Shown: positions 13,058 through 22,523 of the stretch, one piece after another
Position numbering within the stretch: position 1 is the first letter of the stretch
How the letters are laid out: every line of letters starts with the position of its first letter
Source of the DNA: a virus
DNA: 30,056 nucleotides
Reading direction: 5' to 3' (one strand)
Virus record (IMG/VR): IMGVR_UViG_3300046007_009942
Location: 1 to 30,056 of that record
Made by a program: the position numbers and the translations under genes
The notes under the pieces: model-generated
Databases searched by the model: none
What the model was told of the DNA's origin: nothing
What the model saw: the letters and a program-made list of their open reading frames with translations, nothing else

Positions 13058-16000
13058 TTTCACTGTTACTGACATAGACCCAATATTTCTAACCCAAACA
13101 GGGTTTGAATTAGCCGACCAAACTATTATTCCTAGTTTTGAGGTTGAAGGATTATTTACTCCTGGTCAAGATATTATTGAGTATTATATTTATGATTTAA
13201 ATAAAAATCTAATATATACTGATTATAATTTTAGAGGATGGTCTATAGTTCAAGATCCAAGCATAACAGATACAGAAAAAGCCTCTACTATAGAACTTGA
13301 TCCTGGTAAAGATATTCAAGATGCTGGATTTGATGTAGGAGATTATTACTCAATGTATAATTTTATATACAGAGAATTTAATTCCTCCATCAATAACACA
13401 TTCTATATTTCTGATATCTCAGGAGACCGTACTGAATTAAGATTAAAATCCAATTTTATAGCTCCTGAAACTATAATATCAGAGTATCCTTCTGTATTAG
13501 AGCGTTTAAGTAACCCACAATATTTTGATGAATTTTATATTGGATTTGGAGAAAATGAATATGAAATTGTAACCAACATAGAGTTAGATGGAGCAGGAGA
13601 AAATCTTTCTGTTTTAATTAAACTTTATGAACCCCTACCTTCACAATATGGAGTTAAAGACACTCTATATGTCATTTCAAAAGTAGCGGAAAGTAAAGCA
13701 TACCAAGTTGTATTTGAGGATGAATTTATACTTAGTGATGATTTAATTAAAATTAAGGGTCCTAACACCAATCTAGATTTTAAAGACAAAATCAATAATT
13801 CCTCTGATTACCAATCAGTATCAAACTTATTAAATGTTAGTTCAACTTCTTCTCTAGACCAACTTCTAAGTATATTAGAGGAACAATCCACAGAACTAAA
13901 TATAGACTATACTGATTTTTCTAACTTTACCCATTTTTCCTCTATTCAATCTCGTATAGAGAATTTCTATTATAAAGTTAGCCAAATTCAGTCTTATGAA
14001 AATGATCTTAATGCTTTAACTTCAGTATCTCAGTCTCAACAACTTAGTACAAATAAAACCTTACTTGAAGGTAAGATATCCGATATTATTAAAAACTTTG
14101 ATGGTTATGAATACTTCCTCTATTATGAATCTAGTTCATATGCTTACCCTAAATCTGGAACACTTCCTCCTTACACTCTACTGCCTACAGGTAGTGCCAC
14201 AGTACTAACATGGTTAGGTAGTGCTAATACCTCAAGTCCATATTTTGGAGGACAAATATACTCAGCATCTTTATATGATGAAAATAATCAAAGTAATCTA
14301 TATTATACAATACCTGAGTATTTAAGAGAAAATCCAAATAATGTTCAATATTTAACATTTATAGAAATGGTTGGTCAACTATTTGACTATCTATGGACTT
14401 ATGCTAAATATTCAACTCAAAAACTCCAGGCCACTAATAATATGAACTTAGGTATTCCCCCTGAAATGGTGGAAGATGCCTTAAATTCGTTTGGTTTTAC
14501 CACTTACGGTAATAATTATAATAGCCAGGATAACTACACTGCTTGGACAGGTCTAAATCCATCTTTAGGATATACTCCTCCAACAGGTAGTGAACTTATA
14601 ACTAATTATATAGCGGCTAACTTAACATCATCTTTAGTTAATTCATGGGATCCATACGGTCAATTATCTACTATGACCTCCCAAAGTTATGTTTATCCAA
14701 CGGATGATATAAGTAAAGAAATATACAAACGTTTGTATCATAACCTTCCTAGACTAGTTAAATCCAAAGGTACTTTAGCAGGTCTAAGAATGTTAATAAA
14801 CATATTTGGTGTTCCTGACACTATCTTAAAAATAAGAGAATTTGGTGGTAAAGATAAAATTGACACTAATAACTGGGATGCTTTTTATCGCCGATATAGT
14901 TACGCTTATAAAACATTTACCTCTTCCTCGGCTCTATTTCCATGGATGCCTTTATATAAAAATTACATAGAGAGTTCTCAGTATGTAGTACCTGATACTA
15001 TTGAGTTTAGATTTAAAACCGAGGGAATACCAACTACAACTCCATTTACTCAGTCTTTATTAGTTAAAAAATCCGATAGCTCAGGAACATCAACTGATTT
15101 TGATTTTGGTGTTTTCCTATACTATTCAGGTTCGTTAACCTCAGGTTCATACTCAGGTTCAATACCTGATGAATATAATCAATACGGAAATTTAAGATTC
15201 TATATCTCAGGATCTTCAACTCAAGGAGGTACCATAACCTCACCTGACATTACATTACCATTCTTTGATGGTGATTGGTGGAGTGTTATGTTTAGAAGAA
15301 ACCAACATATTTCCGCTAGTGATTCTTCTTCTTTAACCTCCTATACTCTATATGCTAAAAATAAGCTATATGAAGGATGGGATGGAGACCAGCTAGGATG
15401 GAGTGATTTAGTTACAGTAGTAACACCTTCTTCAGGTTCAAGTTCTCAATATGGAGTATCTCAATATGGTTCATCCTCTTACGGCTCAGTAGTAATTGTA
15501 TCTGGCTCATATAATCAAGCTTGGAACTCATTCGGTACCTCCTCGGTTGATGGAGTGTATTTAGGAGGATTTATATCAGGTTCTAGTATCGGTAACTTAA
15601 CATTAAATCCAGCAAATAATCTATTTTCAGGTTCATTCCAAGAATTTAGATATTATGGTCTTCCATTAAGTGAGGCGGCATTCAATGATTATGTTATGGA
15701 TCCTGAATCTATTGAGGGTATGGCTCTACAAGGAGTATCAAGTTCTTTTGATATTCTAAACTTTAGAGCACCATTAGGAAATGAACTTGAGTCAATATTT
15801 TCTTCAACTCAAACTACATTCCATTCATCCTCATTTACCTCAACCCACCCCGCAATACTAGGTAATGCTCCTTCATTAATAACAGCATCATTCATAGACC
15901 CAAGTACAGGAGTTACCTCTTCTGCATATCAAATATTATTTTATGATAATAGTATAACTGGAGGATACAGTGAACCAAATAGAGAAATTGTATATCAAGA

Positions 16001-16970
16001 TAGTCCTGCGGTAGGTATAAAAGGACAAGTAGACGATAAAATTCAAATCGTCTCTAGCCAAGCATATGGTACAGTACTATCTAACCAAATTAGTATTCAA
16101 CAAAACTATATTCCATCTCAAAGTTATAGTCCTGATATTAATATGTTGGAGGTTGGTTTTTCACCTCAAAATGAAACCAATGATGATATTATTCAACAAT
16201 TAGGAGCCTTTAATATAGGTGAATTTATTGGAGACCCAAGACAACGTTTTAATACCTCCAGAAATTATCCTCAACTAGATGAATTAAGAGATGATTACTT
16301 TAAAAAATATGGTCAACCATATAACATATGGGATTATGTTAGGTTAATTAAATATTTTGATAATTCATTATTTAAAACCTTAAAAGATTTTATACCTGCC
16401 CGTACTAAAATGGCCACAGGTATTATAATCAAACCTACATTATTAGAGCGCCAAAAAGTAGCTCCTGTTCAAACCTCTTATGAGGAACAAATTTATACAG
16501 GTTCTATTCAAATGTATGCTTTTACTGGCTCTTCAGCCGGTTCAATGCCTGATTTGAAAGGTCAAATCTCAGGATCAGGACCTGGATTCAATATAGTTCC
16601 TATCACTCAAAGTTGGAGTTATACAAATCAATCTGTGTTAGGTCCTGTAAATGAAACCCAATCAACTCAAGATGAATTTTATAATGGAGAATTTTCAGGA
16701 TCCTCTATCCAAGCTGCTCGTCAAGTACTAAACCCTGGTTGTCAGGTCATATTAGAAGGAAGTACATTAGAAATAAACTATAATGTTACTTTATATCAAT
16801 ATAATCAAAATACAGTGCCTCCAGGATATAATTGGACATCAGGAGAATTTTTAACTTATGCTAATCCAAACCAAGGAGAAATATATTTATGGTATGACTC
16901 AGGTAGTACATTAGTAAACGTAGGACCTGGAGGAGGAATAGTACCTGGTGGTTTAACAACTTCTCCTTAA
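13050..16970 (+). CDS. Giant tail/baseplate protein with LamG-like domain
   Basis: The product has 1306 residues, the largest in the window. Residues about 560-590 contain IYKRLYHNLPRLVKSKGT and GLRMLINIFGVP, a motif shared with P2 gpI-type and other wedge proteins that join baseplate to fibres. Residues about 645-885 look like a concanavalin/laminin-G sandwich: TIEFRFKTEG, FFDGDWWSVMFRR, LGGFISG, FSGSFQEFRYYG. A conserved segment ARTKMATGIIIKPTLLER (about 1117-1134) follows, then a Gly/Ser-rich tail. The long N-terminal part is of unknown fold. SGS tripeptides recur in the sandwich. It probably plays the gp7-like wedge role and carries a carbohydrate-binding module. Confidence 0.7.
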   Translation: MANFTVTDIDPIFLTQTGFELADQTIIPSFEVEGLFTPGQDIIEYYIYDLNKNLIYTDYNFRGWSIVQDPSITDTEKASTIELDPGKDIQDAGFDVGDYYSMYNFIYREFNSSINNTFYISDISGDRTELRLKSNFIAPETIISEYPSVLERLSNPQYFDEFYIGFGENEYEIVTNIELDGAGENLSVLIKLYEPLPSQYGVKDTLYVISKVAESKAYQVVFEDEFILSDDLIKIKGPNTNLDFKDKINNSSDYQSVSNLLNVSSTSSLDQLLSILEEQSTELNIDYTDFSNFTHFSSIQSRIENFYYKVSQIQSYENDLNALTSVSQSQQLSTNKTLLEGKISDIIKNFDGYEYFLYYESSSYAYPKSGTLPPYTLLPTGSATVLTWLGSANTSSPYFGGQIYSASLYDENNQSNLYYTIPEYLRENPNNVQYLTFIEMVGQLFDYLWTYAKYSTQKLQATNNMNLGIPPEMVEDALNSFGFTTYGNNYNSQDNYTAWTGLNPSLGYTPPTGSELITNYIAANLTSSLVNSWDPYGQLSTMTSQSYVYPTDDISKEIYKRLYHNLPRLVKSKGTLAGLRMLINIFGVPDTILKIREFGGKDKIDTNNWDAFYRRYSYAYKTFTSSSALFPWMPLYKNYIESSQYVVPDTIEFRFKTEGIPTTTPFTQSLLVKKSDSSGTSTDFDFGVFLYYSGSLTSGSYSGSIPDEYNQYGNLRFYISGSSTQGGTITSPDITLPFFDGDWWSVMFRRNQHISASDSSSLTSYTLYAKNKLYEGWDGDQLGWSDLVTVVTPSSGSSSQYGVSQYGSSSYGSVVIVSGSYNQAWNSFGTSSVDGVYLGGFISGSSIGNLTLNPANNLFSGSFQEFRYYGLPLSEAAFNDYVMDPESIEGMALQGVSSSFDILNFRAPLGNELESIFSSTQTTFHSSSFTSTHPAILGNAPSLITASFIDPSTGVTSSAYQILFYDNSITGGYSEPNREIVYQDSPAVGIKGQVDDKIQIVSSQAYGTVLSNQISIQQNYIPSQSYSPDINMLEVGFSPQNETNDDIIQQLGAFNIGEFIGDPRQRFNTSRNYPQLDELRDDYFKKYGQPYNIWDYVRLIKYFDNSLFKTLKDFIPARTKMATGIIIKPTLLERQKVAPVQTSYEEQIYTGSIQMYAFTGSSAGSMPDLKGQISGSGPGFNIVPITQSWSYTNQSVLGPVNETQSTQDEFYNGEFSGSSIQAARQVLNPGCQVILEGSTLEINYNVTLYQYNQNTVPPGYNWTSGEFLTYANPNQGEIYLWYDSGSTLVNVGPGGGIVPGGLTTSP

Positions 16971-16982
16971 TATATTAATATC

Positions 16983-19322
16983 ATGCCAACACCAACTATA
17001 ACATCAGGAATAAAATATATTAAAATAAGCAAGACAGATCTTGCTGGGGCTAACAGAGACAATAATTTAAACTCGCTCCAAAAATTACGCCTAAAATATA
17101 ATGATATAGGTGTAGTTGAATATGATATTATAAACATATCAGAATTTTCAGATCATTACTTATACTCAGTATACGCTAACAATAATGTATCGGCCACTGA
17201 CAATGAGATTTTAAATTATACATTTTCAGCTAATCTAAGTACTACTTCTCAACTCAATAATGTATCTCCTTATGGAGATGTTATTATAAATTATGGAGCT
17301 ATAAATAATCCTTTAGGATATTTTCAAACATATGCTCAAGGTTCTCAATATGGTGGAGGTGCTTTTACTGTAGGAAAAGCCGCTAATACTAGAGTTAGTA
17401 TATTCTGTAATTATACATTTTTTATGGGGTTTGGAACTTCCACCACTATTAGTTTAATATCTAATATAAGAGGAACATTAACCTCAGTATCAATAACACA
17501 AGCTAATCCATCAGGATTCATTAGTCATTCTTTGCCTAATTTATATGATAATGAAATTATTCGTATACAAATCACCCCCGATTTATCAGGATTTGCTTGG
17601 TTAACTAACTTAGCTTTGGTTATTCAACCTGCAACTTCAGCCCAATCAGTATCTCCTACATTAACTATTTTAGAACCAATTACTCCACCTAACTTCTATA
17701 ATAGCCCTTGTAACGCTACTATAAATAACGCCACTGAAAATAGATTCAGTCTAGATTATCAAAAAGTAGACTATCCATATGCTAGCATAACAGCTCAAAA
17801 CACTCAAGCCATTATAAATGGTTCAGCAATTAGAGCCCAAGTACAAGACTCAAACTATACTAGTCTACGACATACAAATCCTAGATACAACGGAAGTCGT
17901 CTAATAGGAGCTCAACTAAACGAATATACCCCAGGAGATATTTCTTATGGTAAAACAGCTGTTATAGAACAAAACCAAAAATATTTTGGGTATTTTGACT
18001 GGGTAGGATCTTTTGAACCTGAACTAAAAGGAGCTACTGCCGCCCACGTTATCTATCTTATTGATGAACAAGGTAATGCTATTCCAACTCGTGAGGACTT
18101 TGATAAAGGTAGGTACTATGATTTAGTATACAATTTTGAAAGAGATAAAGATGCTTTGATAAGTCTTAAAGTTCCTGAAGAAGTACCATCACTTAAAACT
18201 ATGAATGGTTTAAAACGAGTCTTATATTCAGGGGCAGATATTACTCCTATTGTTCATACTGATAAAGGAGTAAATTATACAACAGGAAATAATGTTAACA
18301 TAACAGTTAAATTTACCTTTAATGATGCTAAAACAATTCCATTAGACCCTGCCCAACCTCTTTATGTAATACTTTTAGATATACAGGGAGGACCTTATGA
18401 TTGGCCAAATGATCTTCAATCTCCTGGAGTACTAGCTTATCAAGTATTACCCCCAGCATTTTTAGCAGGAACATCATTTGTCCTAAATTATAATGGAACT
18501 CTTAATTCTGGTCAAAAATTATATCCTTTTATAGTATGGTCAAATTATGATGCTAATAAAACAGTTAATATAAATTTCAAAATAGCAGATAAATTTGAAA
18601 GAAATATAATTGTGAATACTAATCCCCAACAACGTACTAGTACATCTGTTCTAGATACTTATAATGGATGGACCCAAGTAAATATTCTAAATACCCCCGG
18701 AGTTTTAGACTTTTATTTAGTTAAACAAGAATTGATTGATTACTTAAATAACGCCTCCCCTGTAACTCTTACCTTTACTGAACCTTCTCTTAATACTGTT
18801 CGTAATGTTTCTTATCCATTTTGGACCTCTACCGGTTCAAACTATATAGAATCATCTGGAAGTTTATTGGCATTTAATAATCTAGCAGCTATAAATTACG
18901 GTAATTCTTCTCAACCTAATCCAACATCATTCCTTCAAACCTCCCCTAACAGAGACCAAACAGGATACGATGAAGTTACAACTCCATTCACTATTGAAAT
19001 AGGAGATCAATTTAGATTTGGATATGATGAAAATAATATGTATACTGTAGTGAGTCAATCATTTTCATTTTTCGGGTTTTTAGGGGTAACTAATCGTATT
19101 TTCTTTGATAGAGATATATCAACATCAGGATTAACAAATATTGAACTAAACAGTTTCCTAATAAGAAGAGTGATTCCTGATCCTGCTTTAATTATATTTG
19201 ATTATACTAAACCTCAAGGAGTTGGAGCAGATGGATTTATTTATCCCGCCGCAATAGGTGATACTCTAGAAAATAATATAGACAAAATTCAAGAAAAATT
19301 GAAAAGAGACAATGTCATATAA
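16983..19322 (+). CDS. Large tail structural protein, unknown
   Basis: The product has 779 residues, rich in Asn, Thr, Ser, Tyr and Ile with alternating beta-type hydrophobicity, typical of tail or fibre proteins. There is no signal peptide, membrane segment or catalytic motif. The segment EYDIINISEFSDHYLYSV near the N-terminus and ENRFSLDYQKVDYPYASITAQN (about 240-265) look like junction segments between beta domains. The extreme C-terminus (DGFIYPAAIGDTLENNIDKIQEKLKRDNVI) ends in a helix, as in fibre-attachment ends. It follows the giant protein after 12 bases. Candidate roles are a baseplate-to-fibre adaptor or a long baseplate wedge arm; none is proven by sequence. Confidence 0.65.
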   Translation: MPTPTITSGIKYIKISKTDLAGANRDNNLNSLQKLRLKYNDIGVVEYDIINISEFSDHYLYSVYANNNVSATDNEILNYTFSANLSTTSQLNNVSPYGDVIINYGAINNPLGYFQTYAQGSQYGGGAFTVGKAANTRVSIFCNYTFFMGFGTSTTISLISNIRGTLTSVSITQANPSGFISHSLPNLYDNEIIRIQITPDLSGFAWLTNLALVIQPATSAQSVSPTLTILEPITPPNFYNSPCNATINNATENRFSLDYQKVDYPYASITAQNTQAIINGSAIRAQVQDSNYTSLRHTNPRYNGSRLIGAQLNEYTPGDISYGKTAVIEQNQKYFGYFDWVGSFEPELKGATAAHVIYLIDEQGNAIPTREDFDKGRYYDLVYNFERDKDALISLKVPEEVPSLKTMNGLKRVLYSGADITPIVHTDKGVNYTTGNNVNITVKFTFNDAKTIPLDPAQPLYVILLDIQGGPYDWPNDLQSPGVLAYQVLPPAFLAGTSFVLNYNGTLNSGQKLYPFIVWSNYDANKTVNINFKIADKFERNIIVNTNPQQRTSTSVLDTYNGWTQVNILNTPGVLDFYLVKQELIDYLNNASPVTLTFTEPSLNTVRNVSYPFWTSTGSNYIESSGSLLAFNNLAAINYGNSSQPNPTSFLQTSPNRDQTGYDEVTTPFTIEIGDQFRFGYDENNMYTVVSQSFSFFGFLGVTNRIFFDRDISTSGLTNIELNSFLIRRVIPDPALIIFDYTKPQGVGADGFIYPAAIGDTLENNIDKIQEKLKRDNVI

Positions 19323-19326
19323 TACA

Positions 19327-19336
19327 TATAATAAAA
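19327..19336 (+). promoter_or_regulatory. TATAATAAAA element before the 217-residue gene
   Basis: TATAATAAAA lies 13 bases before the ATG at 19350 in a 27-base gap. It is the same element as at 5671, 8316, 26075 and 27630, with a somewhat larger distance to the start. Confidence 0.4.
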
Positions 19337-19349
19337 CAATAATATAACT

Positions 19350-20003
19350 ATGGGATATTTATCAAATCAAACAGTAACAGTAGATGCTATCTTGACAACT
19401 AAAGGTAGAGAGTTACTAGCAAGGAACGATGGTTCTTTTCGTATTACTCAATTTTCATTAGCTGATGATGAAGTAGATTATACTTTATATAATCCTTCTC
19501 ACCCATCAGGTTCAGCATATTATGGAGAAGCTATCCAAAATATGCCTTTACTTGAAGCATTCCCTCAAGAAACACAAATGTTAAAATACAAATTAGCCAC
19601 TTTGCCTAGAGGAACAGCTAAACTTCCTGTTATTGACTTAGGATATACTTCTATTGTCTTGAAACAAGGAGCATCACTTTCTATTACTCCACAAACCCTA
19701 AATTATACTGGTGGTAATAATTTTGAATCATCAGGATACACAGCTATTATTTCTGATGTTAGATTATTTAATACATTCAATGGTGTAGGTATTGATACTG
19801 AGGCAGCAAATTCCCTTAATGTAACTCAAACTATTGGTACTAATGTTTCTAAAACAGTAGTAGGTACTACAATTAATATAAGAGCTACTACTGTAAATAC
19901 TTTATTTGGAACTAATACAGCCTTATATGCTACATTAACTGTAATAGGTAGAGACAGTGGTGCTCGTTTAACAATCCCAGTTCAAATTACTAAAATTTCC
20001 TAA
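19350..20003 (+). CDS. Virion structural protein of the DGSFxITQFSLADDEVDY type
   Basis: The product has 217 residues. The N-terminal 90 residues read TVTVDAILTTKGRELLARNDG, then FRITQFSLADDEVDYTLYNPSHPSG and LLEAFPQETQMLKYKLATLPRG. I recall this pattern from marine T4-like phage virion proteins of unknown detailed function. The remainder (about 95-217) is a beta-rich domain with TIGTNVSKTVVGTTINIRATTVN, compatible with an Ig-like fold. The gene is separated by a 27-base promoter-like gap from the upstream gene and is followed closely by two paralogous tail genes. A tail-tube or neck-associated role is possible, but position supports only 'tail'. Confidence 0.65.
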   Translation: MGYLSNQTVTVDAILTTKGRELLARNDGSFRITQFSLADDEVDYTLYNPSHPSGSAYYGEAIQNMPLLEAFPQETQMLKYKLATLPRGTAKLPVIDLGYTSIVLKQGASLSITPQTLNYTGGNNFESSGYTAIISDVRLFNTFNGVGIDTEAANSLNVTQTIGTNVSKTVVGTTINIRATTVNTLFGTNTALYATLTVIGRDSGARLTIPVQITKIS

Positions 20004-20014
20004 AATAAAATACT

Positions 20015-21025
20015 ATGTCATTTAAAAGATTAGAATCAGATGATTTTGTTGTAAGCAGTGATGCTATCTCCTCAACAGCATGGAGTACAGAATCACCCAT
20101 ATTAACAACATTTTTTACTTCATCTGTCCAAGAAGCTAGTTCAACAGGAGATTATTACCTGAATATTTATCAAACAGGTTCAACCTTAGATAATGCGGCT
20201 ATCCAATTTGCCATAGCATATGGAAATAAATACGGAAGTGGAAGTGCTCTATATAACTCAGTAGTTCCAGAAAACTCACCTACTAAAACTATTTTTGGTC
20301 AATACCAAAACTTAGTAATAGGGGATGAAAACACAGACTTTTCATTTGGAGGAACTACCTCTGATGATCTATGGGTTATATCCATTGACAGAGCAAGGTA
20401 TAAAGAAAAATTATTTTTAGGCTCATTTACCTTACTACTATCAGGTAGTGGAGGAACATTATCATTAACTGAAAACTCAACAACCACAACCTCACAGACA
20501 TTCAATGAGGCAGGAAGAGTATTCCAAATTGTATCGGGCTCAGTAGGTACAGTTTATACAGGTGTTAATGCTTCTGGATACAGCCCATCTAAAGGATCTT
20601 ACGGTTGGTTCTTACCTGACATTGGTACTATCTTATTACACCCAACCGCTATTAGTGAATCAATCCAACTTGTTCCTTCTTACTCAGTTAACTCTGATGG
20701 TTTGAACAATCGTAAATTATTTAACTCTATTAATGGAACAAGTGCTCGCTCATTCCGTTTAAATAGTGAAGAAACTATTACCTCTGATTATGTGTTTATT
20801 CGCCCAAGAAGTTCAGAATTTAATTATTCAACGAACCCAAGCTATATATCGGGCTCAACAGGTGAAGTCATATATCCATTATTTATTAATGCCCCCCAAA
20901 CATATATTACAACAGTGGGGTTATATAATGACAATAATGAGTTATTAGCTGTAGCTAAATTATCAAGACCATTATTGAAAGACTTCACAAAAGAAGCACT
21001 AATCAGATGTAAATTAGACTTTTAA
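20015..21025 (+). CDS. Tail structural protein, paralogue A
   Basis: The product has 336 residues with a beta-rich, Ser/Thr/Gly-rich composition. Its last 75 residues (EFNYSTNPSYISGSTGEVIYP..., YITTVGLYNDNNELLAVAKLSRPL) align clearly with the end of the next gene's product (EFNFSLNPSLLSGSEGAIYS..., YLTTIGMYDDSQNLLAVAKLSQPL). The N-terminal halves have diverged. The arrangement indicates tandem duplication of one tail protein. The stop shares a base with the next start (TAATG), so the two paralogues are made together, perhaps as a hetero-oligomer. No receptor-binding or enzymatic motif is evident. Confidence 0.7.
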   Translation: MSFKRLESDDFVVSSDAISSTAWSTESPILTTFFTSSVQEASSTGDYYLNIYQTGSTLDNAAIQFAIAYGNKYGSGSALYNSVVPENSPTKTIFGQYQNLVIGDENTDFSFGGTTSDDLWVISIDRARYKEKLFLGSFTLLLSGSGGTLSLTENSTTTTSQTFNEAGRVFQIVSGSVGTVYTGVNASGYSPSKGSYGWFLPDIGTILLHPTAISESIQLVPSYSVNSDGLNNRKLFNSINGTSARSFRLNSEETITSDYVFIRPRSSEFNYSTNPSYISGSTGEVIYPLFINAPQTYITTVGLYNDNNELLAVAKLSRPLLKDFTKEALIRCKLDF

Positions 21026-22032
21026 TGAGTGCCTATAAGCAGTTCACAACCCAAGATGTAATAGTTTCTCCTTTTAAAGTAAGCAAAGGCTTTACTTTTA
21101 AGGGGAGACTAGAACTTTCTGGTAGTGCATCTGAACCAATAGGTATTGAAACATACCAGGCAATATCGTCTAGTGCTCTATTTGACCCTAATTCAGCGAA
21201 TCTAACGGGTACTTCAACAGGCCAACAATACTCTGCGTTATTATATGATTCTATAAAACACCTGTATTATTCCAATTTTTTAAGTTCAAGTTATGGAGAT
21301 ACAGGTTCATTAGCTCAATTAGTACCTGGAGTTGATTCTGAAGGAGATAGATTAGTAGGAGCATACTCAGGACCAACTAGAGAAAATTTTGCTCAAACCT
21401 CAGTTACATATCCAAGGTTATTTAATCAAATACCTACAGATAGGTTCTTTATATTATCTGTACCTTCAAGACTATATGGGGAATATATAGTACCAAACTC
21501 ATTTATATATGAAACGGTAATACCAAAACCACCTCCTACCATACCCAATAACCCACCAGCAGGAACCTATACTTTAACTGATGATGGAGAAGGTAATATA
21601 TTATTAAATGCTCAAGCAAGTGGTATTAATATTGTAAATGAAATTGTAGGCAATATATTTTATGAACATGGTATAGTTACAATGTTGACTGCCTCATTAT
21701 CCTCTACTACTTTATATAATCAGGTTATTTATGGATTAAATGCAGCATCAAACATGACCTGTTCTTTTTCCTCTTCTATAACCTTATATGAAACCCAATA
21801 TAGAGTAAATATAAGAGAAAATGAATTTAATTTCTCATTAAATCCTTCACTCTTATCAGGTTCAGAAGGAGCTATATATAGTTTTGCAACAGGTTCAGAT
21901 TTTACTCCTTATCTTACAACTATTGGAATGTATGATGATAGCCAAAATCTACTAGCTGTTGCTAAATTATCCCAACCTCTAAAAATAGATAGTACAACAG
22001 ACATAAATATACTAGTAAATTTAGACAGATAA
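21025..22032 (+). CDS. Tail structural protein, paralogue B
   Basis: The product has 335 residues, almost the same length as its upstream neighbour, with which it shares the C-terminal 75-residue module. The start MSAYKQFTTQDVIVSPFKVSKGFTF also parallels MSFKRLESDDFVVSSDAISS in position. A Pro-rich linker PKPPPTIPNNPPAG (about residues 168-181) separates the front domain from the rest, a feature missing from paralogue A. Position at the end of the virion block, right before replication genes, suggests it is the last tail gene of this transcript. Confidence 0.7.
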   Translation: MSAYKQFTTQDVIVSPFKVSKGFTFKGRLELSGSASEPIGIETYQAISSSALFDPNSANLTGTSTGQQYSALLYDSIKHLYYSNFLSSSYGDTGSLAQLVPGVDSEGDRLVGAYSGPTRENFAQTSVTYPRLFNQIPTDRFFILSVPSRLYGEYIVPNSFIYETVIPKPPPTIPNNPPAGTYTLTDDGEGNILLNAQASGINIVNEIVGNIFYEHGIVTMLTASLSSTTLYNQVIYGLNAASNMTCSFSSSITLYETQYRVNIRENEFNFSLNPSLLSGSEGAIYSFATGSDFTPYLTTIGMYDDSQNLLAVAKLSQPLKIDSTTDINILVNLDR

Positions 22033-22034
22033 AC

Positions 22035-22484
22035 ATGTGGTTATATAAAGGAAAACAAATTAGTTGTGTAGAGGATTTTGGACAACCAACCCCCTATGGT
22101 TTTATCTATATTACAACTCATATCCCTTCAGGGATAGCTTATGTAGGAAAAAAAGCCCTACAACATAAAGTTAAAAAGAAATTAACCAAAAAAGAATTAG
22201 CTGAACAATCAGGCCCCGGCCGTAAGTCCTCTTTTAAACATGTATTTAAAGAATCGGACTGGAAAACATACTATGGTTCGGAAACCTCCATTAAGGCCTC
22301 TATTAAAGAGGGGAGACAAAATGAGTTTACTCGAGAAATCCTTCAGCTAGTTTATGATAAAAAACTCTTAACATATTATGAATGTAAATACATGTTTGCA
22401 TTTGGAGTTTTAGAACAACCTAAAAAATATCTGAATAGTAATATTTTAGGGAAGTTTTTCACTGTTGACTTTATGGTAAGATAA
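22035..22484 (+). CDS. GIY-YIG-like nuclease
   Basis: The product has 149 residues. Y21-GFIY25 and, after a short loop, IAYVGKK (34-40) fit the two strands that name the GIY-YIG fold. Basic residues in a Lys-rich segment (45-55) and Arg63, then E116 in YYECKYMF as possible metal ligand, complete the usual order. The string KESDWKTYYGS (72-82) is common in phage members of this type. Such proteins are either homing endonucleases that spread between phage genomes or nucleases acting on host DNA. The gene sits two bases after the last tail gene and just before replication genes, a typical place for a free-standing mobile endonuclease. No DNA-binding C-terminal module is seen. Confidence 0.65.
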   Translation: MWLYKGKQISCVEDFGQPTPYGFIYITTHIPSGIAYVGKKALQHKVKKKLTKKELAEQSGPGRKSSFKHVFKESDWKTYYGSETSIKASIKEGRQNEFTREILQLVYDKKLLTYYECKYMFAFGVLEQPKKYLNSNILGKFFTVDFMVR

Positions 22485-22523
22485 TTTGGTTATCTAAATA
22501 TTTTTCATTATCATGATAAATGT

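Noticed and set aside
20766-20948. Alternative-frame open reading frame inside tail paralogue A
   Set aside because: It lies wholly within a conserved C-terminal module encoded in another frame.
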